DNA of 64,000 bases from contig OW028576.1 in assembly GCA_932294295.1 (NCBI GenBank), positions 45,917,128 through 45,981,127 on the forward strand. Reading direction: 5' to 3'. The position numbers and the translations under genes are program-made. This document shows, piece by piece, positions 45,825 to 56,700 of this stretch. This DNA comes from Alitta virens (lineage: Eukaryota > Annelida > Polychaeta > Phyllodocida > Nereididae). The notes beneath the pieces are model-generated. The model was not told the DNA's origin. It searched no databases and saw only the letters and a program-made list of their open reading frames with translations. How positions within the stretch are numbered: position 1 is the first letter of the stretch; every line of letters starts with the position of its first letter.

Positions 45825-47020
45825 TTAAAGACAGAACTGTAGACAATTAACAGAACAGCAACATTAGAAACAGACAGAATTGTAATGTAATTCTACAAAA
45901 CAACTCTGACACAACCGACACAACAATAGACAGGACTAAGACAGTACTGAACAGACAATACACAGATTGTATATAATAGAAACCAAAAACTTGGATTGTA
46001 CTGTAACTCAAGAGGCTTGCAATATGGACTCGTTAGACAATAAAGTAATATAGTCAACTAAGTCAGAAAACCAGGATACTACCAGGCCCTCCCCAGCCAA
46101 AAAAGAGAAGTCAGGCCCGGCAAAAGACAAACATCAGATTAGAAACACTCAAATAACACCACAAACAGCGTTTAAGACAATCGTACTGGCCAGCAACAAC
46201 TAAAAATCGAAGCAGCCAAGTAAAAATAAAATACAGCTAGAGTGAGTACCACAAACAAAGTAAAAGGTAACTAAAGTTGCGAAAATAAGACACAAAAACC
46301 TAGAGAGTGCAATGACTTACAGGCCAGCAGCAATAAAATTGAGCATGCAGCCTAGCAAATCAAGACAGAGTTGTAAACTAGACAAAATAGATAATACCGA
46401 CTATAGCAGAAGGACAATATATATATAGACAAAAATGACAATACAGACTATGACAGAATGACACCAGACAGAACTGAAAATAGGCAAATTTTGGTCAAAT
46501 AAATTTTCAAAAATTAAACCAGAACAGCGAAACCATTGGCAAAAACTTTCTAATACTAACAAAAAACCTGGTATGCACTTTCCAGGCCTGCATTTTCATA
46601 AAACTAGCTTGGTCTGCATCAGACCTGGTCTGCACTTTCTAGTACATGTACTAAATAACATTTGCTCTGAACTTTTTCTGAGCTTGTCTGCACTTCCTAA
46701 ACTTGGACTGCACTTTCTCAGACCTGGTCTGCACTTTCCTAAACTTGGTCTGCTTTTTCTCAGAAATGGTCTGCACCTTCTAATGCTACCATAAAACTTG
46801 TCTTATAGTTGGTCTGCACTTTTTAGAATCTTGATCTGCGTCTTCTCGGAAACCCTGGTCTGCACTCACTCAAGACAACTTTTGCAGATCTGCTTTGCAT
46901 TTTCCAGAAATTGTTTGTTATTACTAGTTCTGCAAGAATGGCACTTCTTAAAATTCAGGTCTGCACCTAATACTTCATTTACATTTACACTCTCTGAAAT
47001 CTTGGTCTGAAACTTGATCA
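45825..47020 (+). repeat. Degenerate strand-biased minisatellites
   Basis: 45,825-46,480 is rich in irregularly repeated ACAGAA/GACAGA and AATACAGAC units. 46,570-47,020 switches to irregular 20-35 bp units containing TTGGTCTGCACTTTC. The first strand is purine/A-rich and the second is T/C-rich with GGTCTGC. No protein is supported despite open frames. Confidence 0.7.
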
Positions 47021-47329
47021 CCACTTTCCCAGATTCCCCAAACAGATAACTTACCCTTGGAGAGAAGCCAATCAGGATTGAGGAAAAAAAAAAGACCAAT
47101 CAGAATGTGAAAATTTCAATAGCGAAAATTTCAATAGCTCTGGCCAATCATACGGCAGCTTTTTCTGTCCCTTTATTTTGTAATTGTCTTCTTTAATATA
47201 TTCTTTCCCTTTATATTGTTTTTATTATATATTAATTTTTTTAATTTGGTTATTGTTAAAACTTGTTTTGGTCTGCATGATCTGCATGGTCCGCATTCTT
47301 CAATATATGTAGTATATCTATTTGTCTTG

Positions 47330-47923
47330 GCTGGGACCCATAGGCGTAGGAGGCACCTTTCTTTTGGGGGGGGGGGGGGGAGGGCAAAGGTCATCTTGCC
47401 CGAATTTTAAGGCTTTTATTGTGATGTAGTGTCCCGGGCCTCAGCAGTGACCCCACCTTCTAGCACTTGGCTAGAAGGGATATCCTTTGTGGCCGAATGG
47501 TTAGAGGTGTGGGTAAAGCTGCTCATGACATGGTGGACACAATCCGGGCACCTCTGTGAGCATGAATTAGGGGTTGAAGGCCAGGGTAGGCAGTTCGAAT
47601 CCCGCTCACAGGGGGTATATAAATAGAATTGCGATGTTTGACTTGTGATGTTAGTCAAAATCGCAAGAAAGTATGGGGGATGTGATGTAGTGTCCCGGGC
47701 CTCAGCAGTGACCCCACCTTCTAGCACTTGGCTAGAAGGGATATCCTTTGTGGCCGAAATGGTTAGAGGTGTGGCTAAAAGCTGCTCATGACATTATTAG
47801 CACCCATTATATATTTATGCCCGATTTTTTCAACTTTTTGCCCAAATTTTTGGCTTTCCTGGACAATTGGGATTGCCCCCCCCCCCCCCCCCCTCCCCAA
47901 CCTCCTACGCCTATGCTGGGACC
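47330..47923. mobile_element. Poly-G/poly-C inverted-repeat element with 9-bp target duplication
   Basis: Element 47,339-47,914 starts CATAGGCGTAGGAGG and ends with its exact reverse complement; GCTGGGACC flanks it on both sides (47,330-47,338, 47,915-47,923). Just inside are a G-run (about 47,367-47,381) and a C-run (about 47,877-47,893). A 9-bp duplication suits Mutator-like elements. Inside lie two direct copies of about 110 bp (47,421-47,531 and 47,682-47,794), each with a tRNA-like GTGGCCGAATGGTTAGAGGTG block. Confidence 0.88.
47421..47794 (+). repeat. 110-bp direct repeat with tRNA-like A-box
   Basis: Copies at 47,421-47,531 and 47,682-47,794 differ by a few bases. Each ends in GGCCGAATGGTTAGAGGTG, an A-box-like sequence; between them TTCGAATCCCGC (about 47,595) resembles a B-box. 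This looks like a third tRNA-derived SINE flanked by a duplicated arm. Confidence 0.7.
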
Positions 47924-48628
47924 TGCTTCAGCTAGTCGCAGCGGGCCAGCGAAGTATTTGTCTAGCGCTGGTACACAGCAGCGCCGAAAAAATCGCAGCT
48001 CCCTCCAAAAGAGAGCTATGTCAGTATTACAACCGTCCAAAACGCTGTCAAACAAGAGTCCAACGTCCAGAAGAATGTAACCGGGACCCGTTAACTCCTG
48101 ACACCAATCTAGTAAATTAATACAGAGTTTTTGGTGCTTGTTGATGTACGTTCTACTATCAGATTTCGAGTGAACGAAAACCAGTCTGTGTAAAGAGCTA
48201 TCAGCGCCGAATCGCACTGATGCGCCCTCTTGTGTATATTTACCACACCATGTGGTAGAAATTACATGGCAGAATGAGGTCCTATTGAGGATGGATTCCA
48301 GCTGTTGTACTCAACATTTCTAGGTAAATTTGGTGACATAAAGATCGCTATGCAGTTACCTAAAACCTCTAGGTGTTTCTTGTCTACTGAATGTGTTCAA
48401 CGGGCCTGACACAGATAATGTATTAATGAGATAGGTGCTCTGAAGTCTAAAGGCAATACGCATTGAAGCCTTAATTATTATAGAACTTTATAAGGCTTCA
48501 CTTTGAGCAGTTAAATAGTTAAAATACATGACATGATATGTAATGATGTTTGTACATTTAATTTGCGCGAATAGTGTATTAATACTGATGTGTTAAATGC
48601 CTTAGTCAAATAAATAGCATATTGCAGA

Positions 48629-49655
48629 GCCTTATATTTATTTATTTATTTATTTATTGACATGTGGTTTAACATTACAACAATACAAACATCAGACGTG
48701 GAAACATAAACCCCCAGCCCCATAAGGGCTTACATGTCACTCCATTTTAGTGCTTGAATACATTACGTCTAAATAACAAAAAGTAACTGTTTTCTTATTT
48801 ATATAGCTTTCAGCAAAAAGTTAGCCAATTGTACCTGATATTCATTATTAATAAACACAAATTTTTCAAAATCATCATACTCATCGAAATTACTATTAAT
48901 GTCACTAATATTATTATAAAGACTAGTTCTTATATCATTATAGGCATTACATACACATAGTACATAAAATTCATCTTCTATATTATTTTAACAGAATTAC
49001 ATAGCTTACAAACTCTGTCTTCCAATGGGACATTTCTAAATCTTCCAATTTCGACATTAATTGGCAATATCCCTGCTCTAAATTGAGCTAACAATGATCT
49101 ATGAATAAGTGGTAAATTACATGTAACATGCTTTTCCAATGAACATGACATCTTATAAATATTGTAATACCTTAGTTTGGGTTTGTTATATCTAGTAGTT
49201 TCCCAATTCTCCCAATATGTCTGTTTTATTTTACATTTAAGCAGTCTAATATCACATTCAAAATTATTATGAAATAATTCAACCATTCCTACTTTGCTAA
49301 AAATTTGTTTTAACTCATGTGACCAATTATTTCTACATTTACTAATATTGTAATCAAATATTTTTCTAGTTAGTCTTTCTCTGTCCATTTTCAATAACCT
49401 ATTATAATATTTACACATATTTACATGTCTGTTGCAGATGGTGCTAGTCCATCCTATATCACCTTCTAACATATGTGTTGGTGCAAATCTATGAACACCG
49501 TAAAAGAACCGCATTGCTCTGTATTGGACATTATCAATTTTATTATAATTCCTAAAACCCCATACTGATGATCCATATTCTAAAATTGGTTGAACACAAA
49601 CATTATATAGTTTATAACTATATTGGTTACACTTGCAATTACTTGGAGTATCCAA
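48629..49655 (-). mobile_element. LINE 3' fragment with RT C-terminal domain and (AATA)n tail
   Basis: A 225-residue minus-strand frame (49,655-48,978) contains LYNVCVQPILEYGSSVWGF, YRAMRFFYGVHRFAPTHML, GDIGWTS, HRSLLAQFRAGILPINVEIG and EDRVCKLCNS, typical of the C-terminal part of Jockey/RTE-like LINE polymerases including the CxxC start of its terminal zinc-binding motif. After the stop, the 3' UTR runs to a short (AATA)n tail at 48,637-48,660 on the minus strand. The copy is truncated at its 5' side. Confidence 0.88.
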
Positions 49656-50029
49656 CCTCAGATTTGAGGTTAGACAGATTCCTCAGGACTTCTACTTCTA
49701 AATTTGTGGGGAAGTCTGTTAAGCCCCTATTTTAGGTAAGATGTTTGTTTTTCTCTGCAAAATTTTTCCCAGATAATTTTATCTGGAAAATGATAGAATC
49801 TGAATTTTCATATAAATGTGTTCAAATTTACATACATGACATTTTCATGATTGACAAGTGATTGTTGCTCTCATTTTCCTACCGCAAATGTTTGTTTTGT
49901 GGACACAATTGTGGGTCAGTGTCATAATTTTTTTCACATACTGAAAGGTAACCTATCATGTAGACTAAAAAAAAAGGAAAAAAGAAAGATTTTGTTCACA
50001 AGATTGAATGATTGAAAAGCATGACTTAT

Positions 50030-50115
50030 GACGACATCACCATTGTGATGTCATTACTGTGACTTCACTAGAGCCAATGGTGACATCATCATAGATCAAT
50101 TGTGATGTCATCAAC
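50030..50115. promoter_or_regulatory. Cluster of TGATGTCA/TGACATCA (CRE-like) motifs
   Basis: Within 80 bp are GACGACATCA, TGTGATGTCATT, GTGACATCATC and TGTGATGTCATCA, all half or near sites for CREB/ATF-type factors. They sit about 700 bp before the first coding exon of the arrestin gene and just before AAAATGGTGGC, a possible 5' UTR start. Regulatory role is inference. Confidence 0.25.
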
Positions 50116-50799
50116 CCAGAATGCCTTGCACAGTAAAATAAAAATGGTGGCATCAAGATTAGAGCTATTTTCTGTCAGAAACTGCGTTAAACTAGCCGGA
50201 GGTAATTTAATTTATTGTGCATTTATTTTCAAATCTAGCTCTTCAGTTTTTTTCATAATAAATCAAAGAATATATAAATCAGTATTTTATGAGGGCATCC
50301 ATCCAGCATTTGTTCATAAATTGAGCTCCCACGAAGTTAAATGGGCATATTTGCTTGTCTCTCAGCTGTAGCGCAAGAGACGAGAACATTGTCAAGGTTA
50401 CACTGGTGGATGCTGCCCATGCCCGGCGGGCAAAAACATGACTTTTAAGGTGTATGTCTGTAATTTCATGGGCCACTTATTGAAATTCAGGCTAGTACAG
50501 GGGGGGGGGGGGGCTTGGATCCACCAGTGATTGGTTATGGTCAAGTGTCCACTGCTATAGCTCTGATCCAGTTGACAACTCTACTGCTCGGCAAGTTACA
50601 GTGTAGTAATTGTGCTGCAGATAGGTTGATACATGTATTCCAATTAATTGAATGGATCATGTGGATGCTGCCATGGTGACCCTGCTTAACTATTATAGGA
50701 GTCACTTTCAATTGGTGCAAAAAGTATTCCTACAACGTTGCGCTCTTTATTCTTTTGTTATACTCATAGTTTTATATTTTTAAAATTTTCAGAAGCACA

Positions 50800-53700
50800 A
50801 TGGGAAAACTAACGACATTCGACATTGTCCTAAATGGGGATTCCCCTGTGGGGTTTGCTGGACACTGGATGTATGGAAAAGTGATAGTCGAACTCAGTGA
50901 TGCGATGAGCATGCATGGTGAGAAACAGTTGCAACGTACATGTACTTGTAATCGATCATTCTGAAATGAATCCTTGTGTAGAATTTCTGTTTCAATAGCA
51001 TTTTAATGAAAGATAATCAGTTCCAAAATCAGGATTTTTTTTTTCCTTAGACTTCTTTATGATTGATGTCAGTCTGTGGTTTTGCAGTTCTTTTAGTTGA
51101 AATTTAATAATAAAAAAAAATATTTGTATTATGGTTGTTTGTTTTTAGGTACAGTAATTAAGTAAGTAAAGGTAATTTTTCCTCTGACATCGATAGAATC
51201 ATTTACAAATTCCAATTACATATTTTGTCACATATAACAATATAATAATAATAACATTTCATAATAGAGGGGGAAGTGCACCTCAAATTTTTAATAAAAC
51301 TGTACAAAGAGGTGCAAGATTAAATTAATATGCTAATAATGCAGTCTTAAATTTGCAGATTCTGGTTTTGCAAAGTCTTCGATTTGACTTGAAGGAAGCT
51401 GCAGTTAATTATCTGCAAATGTGATTGTTTTCCAGGCCTGTACTTGCAGTTCTGTGGGAAGTCGTTAGTTCATTTCAAAGTTGGCAAACGTACATGTCAG
51501 AGCAACGAGGTTTACATGAACAGTCTGGTGGTTCTTAAAGGCCATGGTTAGTATCAATTTTATTCGATGACACCTGGATTATTATTTTTGCCGATCTCCT
51601 TGCTATGTCTGCTTCTGTGCAATAGTGGATTTTCACGGAAGGTTCTCAATATTTCCACCAGGTGGCTATGACAGAATACTGCAATTCTATTGGCTGAAAA
51701 AGTTCCCACCCTTGGCTGTGATTGGCTGAAGCAAAGTGCATCCAAGCAGTAGTATTTTTAGTGCATTTTAATGTATATTTGACACCTTATCATTCAGTTG
51801 ATTTTTTGTTATTTTTCTGAGAAAGTTATATTTATTGAATAAGTCCGTGATTATCTTCTACATCTGAAAAGCAAAATGAGTAATAAGAGGAGAGGAAAGA
51901 CTTATGTCCTGTTGAATTCAGGGCTGCTCGGTGAAAAGACTATTTGCTGTGGCTTCCTGTATGAAGTCATAACCCCAGAGTGCTCGGAAAATATAATGTG
52001 ATCTGACCACTTGGTTTTACCAATTTATTGTAGATAAAAAAAACCCTGCAAACACGAAACATTATTAAGTATGTGCTTGCAGTACAATACATTGTAATAA
52101 ATGATCCAATAAATCATAGTTAATGATAGGCCTTCTATAACTGGTGTGAAACGTACATAAAGCTTACACCTTTGAATAAATACATAATAATAGTTGCATG
52201 ATAATATCAACCAACCAATATGGTCACCAAATGGCTATGGTGAACAACCAAACTTCGAACAGGCCTAACGAAAGAAACAACTCACTCAGGTACTAATATA
52301 CATTGTACACACTAATAGTGAATTAAACCGAAATGCAATTTAACATATTTATAAAGCAAATAACACCATACTAACTCAATTGCTAATTAAAAGTAGAATG
52401 ACAAATGGAGTATATACCTAAATACCAAAGTAGTCAAATCTTTCATCACTCCATGTAGTTACTTTGGGGTGCAACTGAGAAATGAATGAAATAGCTCCCC
52501 AGCTAATTCAACTGGAATGGAGGGATTAAGCCCTCTGGTGGCCTAACAAATTACTCTGGTCAGCTTTGAGGTGCTGACCTCTTGTGGCATTACAAATGAC
52601 TTGCAATGAATAGCTCTGCTACACTTATGGCAATGAAGTATTATCTTAACCTGTGATTTGTTTTGATTTGAGCACATATCATTGTGAATAACAATTATTG
52701 GTAATTTATGAAATCATCAAAGCCAGAGAAAATAAACGAGGTTAATTTTAGGGTAATTTCTGGAATCAATCTTACTAGAGATGTAATGAGCACTTATTAT
52801 ATCAGAAAGAATTCAATGGAGAAAAACCACCGGGAGCGCCGAAGCAGACAGCCCAATGGGGAGGAAAAGAACTGTAATTGTGACGTCATCTTTTACAATG
52901 ATGTAGCGGTGTCATCTTAATGCCTTTTATGTGCTGCAGTGGTAGTGACCTCTTGGCTCTGTTACTTTTCCTCCCCATTAGATGATTTCATCATTTATTG
53001 TAACAAAAATTACATCGCTGAATAGTATGATGTCAACAAACAATACTCAAGGATTGAAATTTGACGCGAGCTGACGTGAGCTCTCGCAAATGTGATTTTG
53101 TCGTGAGCATTTACTCGCTCACGCAAAAGTTAGGGTCAGCATGAGTTGTTTCGATAAAGAGGTTGCAGAACTACTTTTGACGGTCTTGCAATCTAACTTT
53201 CAAAGGAAAACACATCTTATACAAGCTATACTTTAGATTGCAATTGAATTCTTGCTTATTCAAAGCTTGGTATAACTGTTTATATGAACCATTTACCAAA
53301 GATGATTTTGTTTGAGCGGCTAGTCACTCACATGGCCTATTTCAAATTACAATCCCTGAATACTTATCGGGTTTAGTGCAGTAAAGCGGACCCAAACTCA
53401 TGCCCATATTTGGCATCCATGAAATATAAAAATAATGACAATTTTACCACAGTTTGTTCTGGCACACAATAGGAAAAAATATTTATGTAGCATAAAAAGA
53501 ACATTAAATCAATGATAAACTGCGGTATTGCCTTGAAAACGATCGTCGCCGTTTTTTGTTGGGCCTGACAACGAGGCTCACTAAATATGGTCATAAATTT
53601 GGGTCCGCTATACTGCGTTTCTTCCTACTTATCTGCTTTGGTGCCAGTGACCTCTGGTGACTTATAATATCAGTCTTTCTTCATAGGTCCCCAGGAGTCT

Positions 53701-56700
53701 GCTGAAAATGTCACTCTTGCGGCCGGGAGATACGAGTTTCCCTTTAGCTTTCAACTTCCTGAGACTCTTCCTTCATCGTATGAAGATATAACGGGTCAAG
53801 TTCGCTACAACCTTAAAGCAATAATTGAGAAACCGTGGAAGTTCGATCATAAGACGAAGATGATGTTCACAGTTGTTGGTATTTGCGACTTGAACATGCT
53901 GCCTGATGCTCGAGTGAGTGGTGCCCTCTGGTATATTGTACCAACCATCTTTATAGTCGTGTATGACACTTTTTTTCACAGAGCAGCCATGTTGGCATTT
54001 TTGCCTTAATGACCTCTATATGCTTAGACAATGGCCATGGTGAGGTCACAGAGTGCAAGAACAATGGAAAAGTAATGATGTCATAATATATGACATAATC
54101 AAAATGAGGTCGAAAAAAAAAAAGGGTTCATTTTATTCTTTTTCTTGAATGCAAAGTTTTTGCCAAACTAGGTTTCAGTCTTTCAGAAACCACCCAGATT
54201 TAAATCATTTAAACATTACCACTAAATTCTTTGGTTGTGGGATGATGTAATTAGTGGTCAAAGACAAAATTAAGTATTTCGTAAAATTGATTTAATTTCT
54301 ATGTTTTTGTCCATTTATGGGACATTTTGTCAAACCTCATATAACTAACTCGTATAGCTTTTGTGAATAAAGAAAATTCACTCTTAATTTGAAGTGATCT
54401 GGCTTTATTGATTCAAAAACCACGCAGATCGGAATTAGTGACAATACCAGTACATTCTTGTAGTGTAAAAGGAAGTGCTCTGAAAAATTCATTTTGCATA
54501 CTCATAATTCTAGAGGCCAGTTGATTGGCTTCTACTAGTATAGCAAATAACAGCATTCAGAATTTTAGATATTCGATCAAGGCTTCTGTCAATTTTGTTT
54601 TATTCCACACTGAAATTTGTTTAGATTCCTGTTGTAATTGAATAATTCTCATGCTTTCTCATTCACCAAAAGACTAATTAGATTTTTTATACTCATTAAT
54701 TTAAATATTTTCAGGTTCCTCAGGTCTCGATGAACGAGAAGTCCATGGGAAACCTTTGTTGTAAATACGGAACGTTGTCGGCTTGGCTGCAATCGAACAA
54801 GAAGGGATATCTTCCTGGAGAAAAGATTATTCTTAGCGGAGAAATTAAGAACAGTTCATCACAAGACATCGATTCATCCGTAATCAGCATGCAAGCTGTG
54901 AGTTGAGAGTTAGTGCACATAATTCCATGAGGACCTAATTCCGTGAAACCTGTAACTTAACAGCTGCTTGAATTTAACTTTTCCCGTCACTACATAACTG
55001 CACATCAAAATACTCTTCGTTTTTTTTTTCATTTATGTGCCTTGGCTGCCAGTTGTTTATTAGGGTTGGGGGCTATCACCTTATTAGGCCCACCACATTA
55101 TTAGGCATACCTTCTCAATAAAGAATATCAGTCTGATTTTATTGACGGGCAAAGGTGCCATGGCCTGGTGATTGGGTGCTCACCTTGATTTGATTTGATT
55201 TACCTTGATCCACCAACGATCATTGCTGGTCCTCAGTGGTCCTGATTATCAAGGCAGGAAGCCTTCTCTGTGTTATATATTGTACGAATAAGTTATAGGT
55301 TCAAGCCCCCACCGTGGCAAGGAAGACCTGAGCAGATCCTCTGGAACTCTTTAAAAGGACATTAGGCTATAAGGCTGGGCGACCTTGTACCCGGAAATAC
55401 CAATACTATACATGATGTCAGTCACGTCCCTTCAGCCCAATTATTGATGGCGTCATGTAGCGTAGTGCATCAATTGGTGACTTAAAGTATTGTATTAGTA
55501 TCTCCGGGTGCAAGATCGCATGAGAACTGACCAGTTCTAGAACATGGGCAGTGATGGCAATTGCCAAGTAGAACAATTACCCAGTTACACCTGGTTGGAG
55601 CAAAAAGCTACAGAGGATTGGGTAAATGTGTAACATGTCATGGTAAATATTGTTTAGTGCTGAGGTCCTGGTGTAGACTTGAAATTTAGTTAATTTACTT
55701 CTTTCTACAGAAAACTGTGTTCTATGCTGGCGGCACCGAAAGACCAGACTTCCGCAAGATCTGTGAGGTGAAACGAGGATCGATTCAACATGGAGGATTG
55801 GATTCATTCGATAACTTGGCCCTCAGGATCCCTCCTATACCTGCGTCCTATTTGCAAGGATGCAAAATCATTGATATTCGCTATTTCATTCGGGTAAGTT
55901 GTGCGCCATCAAATTGTGTTTAGCGTATACTAGATTTTGCAGTGCTAGTCACTTGTTTGTCAGTAAGAATCTTCCAACCTGCCCAGTATTAATCAGACGG
56001 TGCATCTATTTATAGTTCTATGGATATAGTATGGTTAGAATTGGAAAGGGGGTCATTCCGTGTCAAATCATCCAGATTTTGGAAGATTTTCCAGGAAAAA
56101 CTGCCATTAATTTTTTTAGTTTTTTCGCCAATGCATTTTCGGGCAACTTTTGGCAGCTTATATATTAAAAAAATTAATCAAAATTCAAAGGGCTGTAAAA
56201 CGAAAACTAATTGAGATATAGACCTAATATTTGGCAGTTTTTCCAACTATGGGTAGATAAGCACATATGAGGGTGCAGTATAGCAGACCCAGATTTATGA
56301 ACATATTTAGCGAGCCTCATTGCCAGGCCTATGACGTAAAAATGCTGAATTCAACGGATGATGTCACAAAAAAATGACGCGGTGATCATTTTTATGGCAA
56401 GAACTTTGTTTATTATATTTATTGTATACTCACGCTAATTCGTAGAGAGTGAATTGTTTACATTAGTTACGTAACTCGCTCGCTATTCACTTGGTGAGCG
56501 TTTTTTGTACGTTCTACGTACATTCTTCGTATGTACGTGGCCATACGTAGCCACTGTCCATCTGTATATACTCGCCATCTACTCATAGAACGCTCGTGAA
56601 ACGCTCGGCGGACGTCCGTCGCCCGCCCGTTGACTTTCATGCTCATCCTTGCCCATTCTTGAATCACTCGCACGGGCGATCTACGAGAAATCTACGAGTG

